A DNA stretch of 64,000 nucleotides, taken from the NCBI GenBank assembly GCA_001692895.1, contig KV748189.1, positions 1,806,432 to 1,870,431 on the forward strand, read 5' to 3'. The translations under genes and the position numbers were made by a program. Below, piece by piece: positions 47,431 through 58,800 of the stretch; within the stretch, counting starts at the first letter, position 1; the number at the start of each line of letters is the position of its first letter. Under the pieces are notes generated by a model. The model had not been told where the DNA came from. It did not search any database and saw only the letters and a program-made list of their open reading frames with translations. Source of the stretch: Cenococcum geophilum 1.58. Its lineage: Eukaryota; Ascomycota; Dothideomycetes; Gloniales; Gloniaceae.

Positions 47431-47682
47431 TTGTGGTATTTTTATTGCAGCCAAAAATTAGGGTCTGCTTAAGTCGCGATTTTAGCAATTTTAGCAATTT
47501 GCAGCAACTTGCACAGGCTACTTGCGTATTTNCAGCAATTTGCACAGGCTACTTGCGTATTTATAGTAAATTGCTGCAAATTGCCGCAAATTGCCGCAAA
47601 TTGCCAAAATTGCGACTTACGCAGGTTTTGCAGACCCCGATTTTCGCTTGCGACAACGTGCCTAAAAAAAAATTTCCTGATG

Positions 47683-47807
47683 TAGGTATAAGGTAGCGGC
47701 TATATATATAACTTCTTATAGAGTTTAATAGCCCTAAGGCTAGATCTATTAGCTATTAAATTAAGGGCGGCTTTTACTAAGTACTAGGCTACTTTTATAT
47801 CTATAAT
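47683..47807 (+). pseudogene. Helitron remnant, second piece
   Basis: After the TA-flanked element the Helitron frame resumes. GSGYIYNFL here corresponds to the conserved G-S-x-H-x-H catalytic block (His codons CAT now TAT, a RIP-type change), followed by SPKARSISY. It ends at the Copia insertion. Confidence 0.65.
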
Positions 47808-48026
47808 TGTTTGTATTAACTTAATAATATAAGTAAGTCATATCCCGGGGCACGAAATACGTATAGTATCGTATGCTCTTTGGGATGGTGGTAACTGTCG
47901 ATTCTATTGAGGTAGACTACGTAGTCTATATACTGACGCGCCTCCCCCTAATTAGTCAGCACCTAAGTAGTTAGTGCACCAAACGCGTAACCACGCGTTT
48001 GGTGTACCACGTGCTATAATCATACA
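47808..48026 (-). repeat. 3' LTR of the Copia element
   Basis: 219 bp, TGTTTG...CATACA on the plus strand. It differs from the other LTR mainly by C/T and G/A changes. It holds the near-palindrome CCAAACGCGTAACCACGCGTTTGG. Confidence 0.88.
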
Positions 48027-51000
48027 CTGGCGGTACTTAGAAATAACTCAATTATATCTAACCTCCGTAATCGCTTTAATGGAGCCGTAAAACACAAAAG
48101 AAATACATAGGAAATCCCTCCTAAGGTGCCTTCTGGGCTGCCTTCCAAACGGTGCTCTAAGCTAGTCATAAGTCCTACTTGCGGTCCGTAAAGTAGACCG
48201 TACGGCCTTCCAACGGGCCGTAAATAAACCGTAAGTGCTCTGTTAGTCTTGTTCCACCCATTCTATAACCCTTAGGTTGAGCTTATTTATATTAATTAGG
48301 GTTTTAAGAGCTTAGCACGGCTTTACCTTAGTTATAGCGTCTGCTAGGTTATCTTCGGTGCTAATCCATTTAACCTCCGTAATCTCACGTCATTTGTAGG
48401 CCTAACGTAAGCACATTAGGTCAACCATAAGCCTCTTCTCCTGTATCATACCTAGTTTAACTAGGCAGTCGTAGAGGGACTTTAAATCGGTGCATAAAAC
48501 CAGGGGTAGCTGCTCCAATTATAGGATCTTCTAGATTGTTAATTTGATTGCGGCTACTATATTAAAGCCATGGGCTAGTATATATAGTTTAGAAGCTAGT
48601 ACGCTACGGGTTACTCGTTTATATTTAATTAAAGACCAATATAGTATATTTACGTCCTAATTACGGTCCGTAAGTACAATTACGAAGCCGATTTGCGATA
48701 ATAGGTCCCTATTATTGGCAAAGGAGGCATCCGTAAATACTATTACGCTAAGGGAATTTAGGTCCAGTGGTACAAAAGTAAGTCCTCTTATTGCATTGTT
48801 AATTTGCCACTAAATACGCTTATTTAGCTGCTTAATATCTTCCTCTTATAGATCTATTACCTGGGCCGCAAAGGATAAGTTGTAGGCAGATTTGGGTTAA
48901 CAGACTATAGTAATATAGGCGCCTCTTGCACGCTATACAACGTATTAGTCCTTCGTATTTATAGTCTTACGGGTCTCTCTACGGGAACTAGTAAGGTCTA
49001 TAGGCTTTACTATAACAAGCCTTAGGTTTTAAGTTTGGCGTTCCTAAGTTAACTAGATTAGGTTGCCCTTTTATATAATTAAGCCTCTATTAAACTTAAC
49101 TAGGGTCTACTTAGTTAACTACTTTCGCGGCTTTACTAGGAACTTAGCCTTTTATAATTTATTCTCTTTAGCGTCCGCAAAAGTCCGGTCCGCTATAAAG
49201 AGGGTATTATCCGTTTAAAGTCCAACAATACTAAGGCCGTTTAATAGTGTATATAGAAGGTAGGGGTTGTAGGTCAACTATTCCGTTTTAAGTTTACGGA
49301 TATAATACTAGTAGTATATCTTAAACCAGTGGTTTTTAGCTTCTAGCACTCTATAAAGGGGTTTTACAACCTATAAAATTGTTTCTAGTTATAAGTTAAG
49401 CTCAAGGGGTGGTCGTATAAAGATGTCCCTACTTAGGTAGGTATTGGATTATACATAGGCTTATAAGATATCCCGTAAGTAGAGGGCTACGGGCTTAGTT
49501 TACTGTAGTCCAGGCATAAGTGCAAGTATAATCTATTAACTAACTCGTTAAATTATAGGCAATTGCGTAAGGACTAAGCCCTTTCCCTAGTCATTATAGG
49601 CTTATACAACGAGCCTTAACTTCTTAAAGGCTTTATCAGTACTAGGGTGCTTAATCTTATTAATAAAGCATAAGTTAAATATACAGACGCCTTACAGAAC
49701 GTCTTTCTCCGTTACAACCGCAAAGACGCCCTTCTTAAGTAGTCCGTTAATCTCTTTGCGTTATAAGTCTGTAAAAGGGGTTTCCTATACCAGAACTAAT
49801 ATATCTATAGGTAAAGATTACTTTACGGATGTGCCTATGGAGGTTAGGTGGTTCTCTATTACGGGGTTCTCCATTATAGGGTGCTTTTAGGGGCATCCTC
49901 GGCCACGCTTTACGGCAGGTTTAGTAGGTTTACGGGGGACTTCCGGAGTAGGTAGGGGTGTTTCTAGTTCATCTGGTTCGGCGGGTGCTTCCAGTTTATC
50001 TAGTTCGACGGCATAGGTATTTTTAGACCAAAAATAGGGTTTTACGGACGTGCTTCTAAAGTTGGTCGGTCCGCTAGGGAGTTATATATAACACGTTTCG
50101 TCTTCTATAGCCAGTAAACAGTAAGGTCCAGTCTAATTGCCGCTCTTACGCCATACGAGGACTTTAAAATTAAGCGGGAGGTTATAAACTAAAGTTGTGT
50201 TAGGTCCGTTGCGGTAATATAAAGCGCTATTAACGGCTTATTTGGCCCGTAATTTAACTATTTTAGCTATTACCTTCTGTATTACAGCTGCTTGTTCCAT
50301 AATAGACGGGGCAGCAAAGCCTAGGTTGCTTATCCTTAGGTAAGCTCCGTAAACCAAGAGGGTAGGTACTAGTCCGTTAGGGCTAGCGGTGTTATTAACG
50401 GCTTTTACGGCCATCTGTAAAGCCAGTTCCTTTTAAATATCCTTACACTTATCCGTAATAATCTAGTAAGCTCTCTATAGGGCTAGGTAAGCTTATTTAA
50501 CAAGCCTAACAAACTAGTGCGCCTTAACTAGAACGGCTTTTGTTAAGATAGCTATAGCTATAGCATACTATTAGAATTCCTTACTAATAAAGTTCTTACC
50601 AGCGTTATGGGTAATATACTTAGGAGGTCCAAGGTATGTATTAATCTAGCAGGTCCGTAAAATGTCCCAAGTATATTTTATAGATATATTTTGCAACTAA
50701 CAGGCGGCTTAATAGCGGGTTACCTCGTCAATTATATGTAATACTGGACTGCCGTTAATATACATAATGTCCACGTATACTAAGTGGTTGAAGTTAAGGT
50801 CCTTACAAAGGGTGAACTTAAATCTACTTAGGGAACGTCCGTATTTCTAGCAAAAAGAGCAGTATTTAGTTAGGTGGTTAATTGCCTTCCTATTAACGTC
50901 ATTATATCTAAAGCGTTTAAGGACTCTATATAGCTTTTCGGCTAACAGGTAGCCAAAGCGGCGGTACAGTCGGTGGATTTTAGTACTGGTAAGGTAGTAC

Positions 51001-53637
51001 GGGTTATAGTCAAAAGATTCCTAAATATAGGTCCGTAAAGTCTCTCCCTATATAAGGAACGGGTGTCTAAATCGTTATACAATTAGTAGGGTGATATGCT
51101 TACTTCCTAGGGCAGTTATAGGGCCAATTACGGTGTCCGTAACATTATTATAGTAAACTTATAACCTATCCATATCCGCAAGACAGAGTAGAAAAGGGGT
51201 ATCCGCTTTTACTACGTAGAAGTTAACTAGGCCAATTAGGGTCTTAACTACCACTAATCTAATTAATATAGTTAAGCCGATGCCGAATTAGACGTTTACG
51301 GCCCCAGTTTACATAGTATTAATGTCCGTATTATTATTTATAGTAGTCTTATATACAAGGTATTATCTATAACCTGCAGTAGATTTCTTAGAGGCACCTA
51401 TATTAATTATAACGCTATAGAATTCTTTGGGGGTATAGCGTTTAGTAGTAATATATGCAAATAGGTCCTATTCGCGGTCCGTAACATCTATAACGGGTCC
51501 AACGGGTGTATTTACGGGCTAGTTTTTAGGTGCAATTAAGTGTATAAAGGAGCGGTTAGCTAATACGGTCGTAATATTAAAGGCTTAGCTGTCTATAAAA
51601 GGTTTAAAAGTAGTTAGGAACGTCTCTAAGGTCTCCTGTTCCTAAGTATTTAAGTTAAAGTTAATTATAAGGGCTTTTATTAACTTATCAGGAGGCTCTT
51701 TTACTTCCTTTCCTTTATATTCCAAAATAAACTAGTTAATATAGTTATTAAGTCTCTTCCTAGACTTAGCACGTTCTTCCTAGGTATACCTTATAGACTA
51801 ATATCCTTCCTTGCCGCACATAAAGCACTTTTGGCTAGTTTATTTACGGGGGTATACTTTTATACAGGAGTTACTATAGGGGTTACGGGTAGGACCTGGT
51901 CGATACAGGTGCTGCTAGCGGTAGCGGCGGTCTATAAAGTAGGCGTTTAAGTCAGTTTACGGGTTTTACAGGTCCGTAATAAAGGCTTAGGTACTATCTA
52001 GCGGGTTTAAGACTTCATACATTACAATAGAGGACCGTAAATCGTTAATAAGACTAGCTATAGTGTCTATAGGCTTATAGTAGGCGTATTTATAGGGTTC
52101 TACTTCCTAGTAAGCTATAATAAGCTTATTATATAGGAAGTCGTCCGTTTAAAGCTTAATATTAAGGCCGTGCTATAGGTGCCAGAGGTCTTTAATAAGA
52201 ATTTGCAGGCACTCTATGGTTAACTTTTCGGTATTCTTATCAATTACGGTCCGTAACTTAATCGCATTCCATTAGGTAAGGATATCACGCCTATATTCTA
52301 GCCCTTTAAAGTAGTTATATATAGCTTCGCATAGCTTATTAAAGGAGACACCAAGGGGGTTACTCTTAAGGTTGGTGTAGTAGTGGTTAAGGGCTAGGCC
52401 GCGCAGTATAGTGGAATAGGCTTGGCTGAATTCCTGTTTAGGAATATCAGCCTTCTAACAGAGGTCCGTAAAAATAGTGAGTTTAAAGTTAAAGTTATCG
52501 TTTTCACCGCTATACTTGGATTTGTCGGTATAGAGCTTAGCCAAGTTAGCTAGTTCCTTACCATAGGTCTTTACTTAAGTGGGTTGCGGATCTATAACTT
52601 AGGCGGTTTATAGATCTATAGCTTAGGTAACGGGAGGGTTTTAGTCCGTATTTTGGTTTGTGGGGGTATTATAGTCTATAATTTGGGTTACGGGGGTATT
52701 ACGGTCTGTAACTTAAGTACTAGGTATACTTTAGCCCGTAAGATTAATTCTAAAATCGCTTAGGTTTATAGGACGAATTTAGTTAAGTAGGTTAGGTATA
52801 AGGCTAGCGATGCTATTAAGTTTAGGAGAAGCAAAGAGTTTATTAGTAACTTTAACCTAGTCTAGGATTTCCTCTTTAGTCCATTCCGTTTGGTCCTCCT
52901 CCTATATTATATTATATAAGGACCATACAACAGTAACTCGTTTATCCTTTTTAACCTATACACCTTAGTAATGTAAAAGGGTTCATAGGTTACGGATAGC
53001 AGTAGGGTTATAAGTCTTAAGAATATCTTCCGTAAAGTCCGTAAAGTCTTCTTTATATTACTCCTACAGGTCATCATTTATAAGCTTAAAATATCCGTAT
53101 TTGAGGATTTTGTACTTAATATAGTTATTAACGTCAGCTATAGACGTAAGGTTGACTCCTTATCTCCATTTCTCTCGACCTTTATTAATCTGCTTGCTTA
53201 TATCTGCTATACTGTGTAGTATAATACGTAGCAGGTGGTAGTAGCTTATAATAGGTAGGGGAGGTCTTATAACGGTCCGTAAAATTAATTAAAGGGTTCG
53301 TAATAGTTTGAGAGGTCTTATAATAGTCCGTAACGGCGATTAATAGGTCCGTAATAGTTTGTAGGGGGGTAGGGGGTTTCCGTAAAAGGTCCGGAGGGGT
53401 TTAAGGTTTAAGGGGTTAAGGATAGGGGGTTCTGTAAGGGTCTGTATTCGCGTTTATAAACTTCTGGTAAACTGTACTAAGACTTAAATAAGTATACAGA
53501 GTTGGTGATAGTTCCGTAATCCCCGGCTTCCGACCTTCTAGTAGGTCGTACTAGGAGTCTAAACGGGTAGTCGCTGTCGTGTATCGCTTGGGGGGAGGTG
53601 TCAAGTGATTGCTGATCTGTGCGCGCTCACTAATTAG

Positions 53638-53856
53638 TATTTATATTAACTTAATGATATAAGTAAGTTATATCCCGGGGCACGAAATACGTATAGTATC
53701 GTATGCTCTTTGGGATGGTGGTGACTGTCGATTCTATTAAGGTAGACTACGTGGTCTATATACTAACGCGCCTCCCCCTAATTAGTTAGCACCTAAGTGG
53801 TTGGTGCACCAAACGCGTAACCACGCGTTTGGTGTACCACGTGCTATAATCATACA
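53638..53856 (-). repeat. 5' LTR of the Copia element
   Basis: 219 bp. The outer TG is mutated to TA (TATTTATATTAAC against TGTTTGTATTAAC in the partner), and the inner end is CATACA, followed by ATAAT. Confidence 0.86.
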
Positions 53857-53930
53857 ATAATTAATCCTAATTAATCTAGGCCTCCTAATCTCTAATATCC
53901 TTCTACTCTAAGCTATAAAGAACAGCTTAA
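53857..53930 (+). pseudogene. Helitron remnant, third piece
   Basis: When the Copia element and one ATAAT are removed, the frame continues from ATFISI into INPNxSRPPNLxYPSTLS and KEQLN. It resembles the NP-RPPDPRNPASL block of Helitron proteins. This supports both the Helitron call and the exact Copia boundaries. Confidence 0.68.
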
Positions 53931-55603
53931 TGTAACGGCGCTATTATATATTACCTGCTAAATTCTACCATATTCTGCTAACTTATAATTGGCTCGCCCA
54001 AAGCTAGCGCCTTAGCGGCTCACCCTATATATTTATTTACATCGGTTCTAGCGACCCCTTTTTCTTCTTCTTAGCTTAGTATCTTCGTAATACAGCATTC
54101 TATAAGCTTTAGTTTAGAAGCATTTATATAAGCCGTAATATTATACTAAGCTCCCCCTACCCTACCTGAGAAGGCCTTAATAATATCCTACCCTAAAGGA
54201 AACTTTATCTACAACGACGCATTAACGCGCTATACTTAGACACTAAAACAACCCTATATTGCCTGGGAAGGCCTAGATAATATCCTATCTTATAAGCCAA
54301 ATAGGACTAGACCTATACCCCTAAAATTAAAACTAAAGCGTATAATACTAACGAACCTTAGGAAGCTAACGATACTACCTAAAGTTAGCTTATTTAAGAG
54401 AGCTACCTCTACCTAAGAGGAACCTAAGATCTAATTAGGATTAGAAATTAAAGATAATAATAACGTCGTAGACGTGCGTAAGTAGATTCGCGCCCTTATA
54501 GCCAGCTAAAAAGCCGATTATCTTAAAGTAAGAAATATATAAAAGACCCTATAAGAGATCCTAGAAAGCCTTACGGCCCTATAAAATAACCTAGCTTTTC
54601 CTTCTTAAAGCCCTAGCCGACCTATCCACTCCACTAAATGTGATATACTAGGGAGTACGGATATAATAACAAATTAATTAAAGTCTATTAAGCTCTTTAA
54701 CCCCCTATTACTATCTAATGGGATAAACCCTACCTTTAAGAATTAGAGGATTTAAGTATAAGGAAAGCTCTGCGTTAACTATAACTACTTCCTTTCTAAA
54801 GAAGCTAAAATACTCTACCTCTTTAGTCGAACCACTGGGGACGCCTAACGGCACCTTTAAGCTAAGTTTGAGGACGACTTCCCTATTTAATTTATATCTG
54901 TTAATAAGATAATACGGTACCTAGCGGCTATCTATATTAACCTGAATAAAGTATAGGATGCTCGTTATAACTATAATCGCCTAATAATAAAACTAAACTA
55001 ACCCTTTACTAAATTTTAGACTTAATTCCTATACCTTATAGGAGAAGGCTAGGTTCCCCTTAAGAACTACTAATTAGACCTATACAATAAGCTAATAATC
55101 TAGCTATAAGAAAAGATTACTATAACCTTAAATAACCTACCAATTTATAAAAGACTCGCAGCTTATTACCTATTATTAGACTTAAAACTAAAGCGGATTA
55201 ACACCCGCCCTAATTAGTAGAAGCGACTCCGTAATAATTAGAACTCGTTAGCTATATCTATAGAAGCTAGAGTAGGAAGATAGGTTATAACTGCTCTTAT
55301 ACTAAAGGCGGTTATAACTATATACTAGCGAGCCTCGCCTAACTAGTTATATACTACACCATTAACTAGTATTCGCCGCAATACTCTAATTAACCCTATC
55401 TTAGCTATATACTATAACTATAATAAATAGGGTTATTTTACCTTATCCTACCTAGAGCTAAAGGATATAGGCGATATTAAGGAGATAGAGGAAGGAGAAA
55501 CGTCCAATAAGTTAGGAAAAGAAGAACCCTAGGGAAAGACTTCCCCCTAGGGTACCCTATTAATCTTAAAGAGATTAATTTTAGTTAGTTAATAGGTGGA
55601 AAG
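53931..55603 (+). mobile_element. Ty3/Gypsy element A: 5' LTR and gag only (host of a nested insertion)
   Basis: A 210-bp LTR (53931-54140; TGTAACGG...GCCGTAATA) is followed by a gag region (about 54,140-55,590). This parallels element B nearly base for base (gag about 55,815-57,270) until GGTGGAAAG. There element B begins. After element B only about 35 bp of element A resume (61,780-61,809). Stops are numerous. Confidence 0.85.
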
Positions 55604-55814
55604 TGTAACGGCGCTATCGCACGTTACCTGCCAAATTCTACCATATTCTACCAACCTACAATTAGCCCGCCTAAAGCTAGCGCCTTAGCGGCTCACCCTA
55701 CATATTTGTTTACATCGGTCCTAGCAACCCCTTTTCCTTCTCTTTAGCTTAGTATCTTCGTAATATAGTATTCGTTCAAGCTTCGGTTCAGAGGCATTTA
55801 TTTAAGCCGTGACA
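55604..55814 (+). repeat. 5' LTR of Gypsy element B
   Basis: Begins TGTAACGGCGCTATCGC and ends AAGCCGTGACA. Differences from the 3' LTR are nearly all transitions. Confidence 0.9.
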
Positions 55815-58800
55815 TTATACTAAGCTCTCCTTACCTTACCTAGGAAGGCCTTAATAATATCCCACCCCAAAGAAACTTCGTCTGCAACAACGTATTAACG
55901 CGCTATACTTAGACACTAAAACAACTCTACATTACCTAGGAAGGCCTAGATAATATCCCACCTTATAAGCCAGACAGGACTAGACCTGTACCCCTAAAAT
56001 CAAAACTAAAGCGTATAATACCAATAAACCTTAAGAAGCTAACGATGGTACCTAAAGTAAGCTCATTTAAGAGAGCTATCTCTACCTGAGAGGAACCTAA
56101 GATCTAATTAGGATTAGAAATTAAAGACAATAATAATATTATAGACATACGCGAGCAGATTCGCGCCCTTGCAGCCAGCTAGGAAGCTAATTATCTTAAA
56201 GCGAGAAATATACAAGAGACCCTATAAGAGATCCTAGAAAGCCTTACAGCCCTATAAAATAGCCTAGCTTCCCCTTCTCGAAGCCCTAGCCGACCTATTT
56301 ACTCTACTAAATACGATATACTAGGGAGTACGGATACAATAACAAAGCAATTAAAGTCCGTCAAGCTCCCTAACCCCCCACCACTATCTAACAGGATAGA
56401 CCCTACCTTTAAGAATTAGAGGATTTAAGTACGAGGAAAGCTCCGTGTTAACTATAACTATTTCCTTTCTAAAGAAGCCAAAATACTCTACCTCTTTGGT
56501 TAAACCACTAGGGACGCCTAACGGCACCTTTAAGCCAAGTTTAAGGACGACTCCCCTATCTAATTTATATCTATTAATAAGATAATACGGCACCTAGCGG
56601 CTATCTATATTAACCTAAATAAAGTATAGGATACCCGTTATAACTATAATCACCTAATAATAAAACTAAACCAACCCTTTATTAAATTCCAGACTTAATT
56701 CCTACACCTTGTAGGAGAAGGCTAGGTTCCCCTCAAGAACTACTAATTAGACCTATACAATAAGCTAACAATCCAGCTATAAGAAAAGATTGCTATAACC
56801 TTAAATAACCTACTAACCTATAAAAGACTTGCAGCTCGTTGCCTATTATTAGACTTAGAACTAAAGCAGATTAACACCCGCCCTAATCGGCAGAAGCGAC
56901 TCTATAATAATTAGAACTCGCTAGCTATACCTACAGGAGCTAAAGCAGAAAGACAAGTTATAATTACTCTTATACTAAAGGCGGTTACAACTACGCACTA
57001 GCGAGCCTTGCCCAACTAGCCACATACCACGCTATTAACTAGTATTCGCCGTAATACTCCAATTAACCCTACCTCGGCTACGTGCTTTAACTGCAATAAA
57101 TAAGGTTACTTTGCCTTATCCTGCCCGAAGCTAAAGGATATAGGCGATATTAAGGAGATGGAGGAAGGAGAAATATCCAATAAATTAGGAAAAAAAGAAC
57201 CCTAGGGAAAGACTCCCCCCTAAGGTACCCTATTAATCTTAAAGAGATTAATCTTAGTTAGTTAATGGGTGGAAAGCATTTTACGGTTCTATATATAGTA
57301 TCTTAAAATAAATATAGAGTTAATATAACCGCCCTTATTAACACTAAAGCAAATAGCTTCACCTTTATAAATACTACCTATGTAAATAATATTGCCAAGT
57401 TTCTAAATACAGAAGCTATCTAACTAAAGAAGCCTGTCTAGGTAAAGGGCTACAACGGCTAAGCCAGTCGGCCCGTTACCTACGTCTTAAAGTTATATAT
57501 CGCTCTTAATAGACGACGCTAATACGGCATCCCCTTTTACATCCTAGACCTAGGGTCCCATAATATAATCCTTAGACAAAAATAAATATCCTATTTTAAT
57601 ATTTAGTTAAACGTATAAAAAAGACAGTTCGTTTAGCCAGAGGATAGACTAAGGTTGCCCTCCTTTATTAGGGAGATCCGAACTAACCGTAAGACACTAG
57701 CCGTAAGGGGTAACCCTACCTACTAGTAGGATGTTTGGGCCCGTGACCTAGCCTTTACCTAAGAGGACGCCCGCCGTAAAGCTAGAAAGAACTCCGTACT
57801 AATAAAGATACTCTCCTAAAGCGCTATATTTAAAGAGGACTCTATATATAAAAGCGGGACAGATAATAATATAGATAACGTCTAAATTATATAGATCTAA
57901 CCATTATAGAAAAGAACGTATTAATAGGATATAAGGGATAACCTCTAAAAGATGCAATAGGAGCTAAAAGGAGTAATAATAACGCTAGTACCCTAAAAGT
58001 CCCTAAAGTTATATACGCCCCTATTATCAGTTAACCCTTTTACTATAGATATTACCATAATTAGCGCTATAGCGTTCCACTTTAATATATACCGGAAGGA
58101 CAATAAGGTCTTTATAATGAGCCTATATAAGATTAACCAAATTATTAATAATAGAGAGGAAAGGCCAGATAAGGAAACTGATAAGGAACTAGTTAAACGC
58201 CTTCTTCCTACCATTTATATAGGCTATAAGGATGTATTCTTAAAGGCGGCCTTAGATAAGTTACCCCCCCACTAGACATACAATTATAAGATTTAATTAG
58301 AGGCCAATAACTCGCTAAGCTATAGCTCCCTCTACTATTAATTAATAAATAAGCTAAAAGCAATAAAGTAGTACTTAATTAACAACCTAGATAAAGGGTT
58401 TATTAAGCTAAGTTAAGCCCCTTTTACTTCCCCTATCCTATTTATAAAAAAGCCTAATAGAGGCCTTTATTTTTATATTAACTATTAGAAGCTAAACGCT
58501 ATTACTTAAAAGGACCGGTATCCTATTCCTTTAATTGACGAAACCCTTACACGTCTAAGCTAGGCAAAGATCTTTACTAAACTTAATATCCGCTAAGCTT
58601 TTCACCGAATTAGGATAGACCCTACATCTAAAGATTTAACAACGTTCTATACCCGCTATAGTTCCTATAAATATAAAGTTCTTCCTTTTAGACTAATAAA
58701 CGGACCGGCTACGTACCAAAGGTATATAAATAACATTCTTTTTAATTACCTCAACGAATTCTGCATGGTATACCTAGATGACATTCTCATATACTTAAAC

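Larger units (their letters stand above)
45146..47682. mobile_element. TA-flanked non-autonomous element filled with satellite repeats
   Basis: The ends are inverted repeats of about 33 bp with a few mismatches: CATCAGGAAAATTTTTTT...GTTGTTGC on the left and, reverse-complemented, CATCAGGAAATTTTTTTTT...GTTGTCGC on the right. TA flanks it (45144-45145 and 47683-47684). The TA boundary is supported by the Helitron frame, which continues only if the element is cut out there. Near both ends lie clustered TTGCGGCAA / TTGCAGCAA words. The middle is a tetranucleotide repeat, a region with duplicated CGTTCGCTGG blocks, and a 1.15-kb minisatellite. I see no transposase. Terminal structure suggests Tc1/mariner-type mobilisation. 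Confidence 0.78.
47808..53856 (-). mobile_element. Ty1/Copia retrotransposon, RIP-degraded, full length
   Basis: Both LTRs are 219 bp (47808-48026 and 53638-53856), with target duplication ATAAT (47803-47807 and 53857-53861). On the minus strand a gag zinc knuckle (CFMCGKEGY, about 51,800-51,830) precedes the integrase (YVDIMYINGSPVLHIIDEVT, about 50,700-50,800), reverse transcriptase (about 49,800-48,950) and RNase H (FTDASFANNRDLLSQIG, then REITEVKWISTEDNLADAIT, about 48,760-48,310). Integrase before reverse transcriptase defines Copia. The catalytic TDD of reverse transcriptase reads TDN (about 49,203-49,220). Stops are fewer than in the neighbouring elements. CTAATTAGTGAGCGCGCA directly follows the 5' LTR as presumed primer-binding site. 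Confidence 0.88.

Noticed and set aside
46220..47454. Several long open frames on both strands (AELRVELCVE, ALHEALHKAL, CRASCRAS repeats)
   Set aside because: They are produced by the 12-bp minisatellite, whose unit is a multiple of three, so frames stay open by arithmetic. No gene signals.
45131..47695. 8-9-bp target duplication (TATAAGTAG / TATAAGGTAG) pointing to a hAT or Mutator element
   Set aside because: The copies are out of register with the inverted ends, and the Helitron reading frame supports a TA duplication instead.
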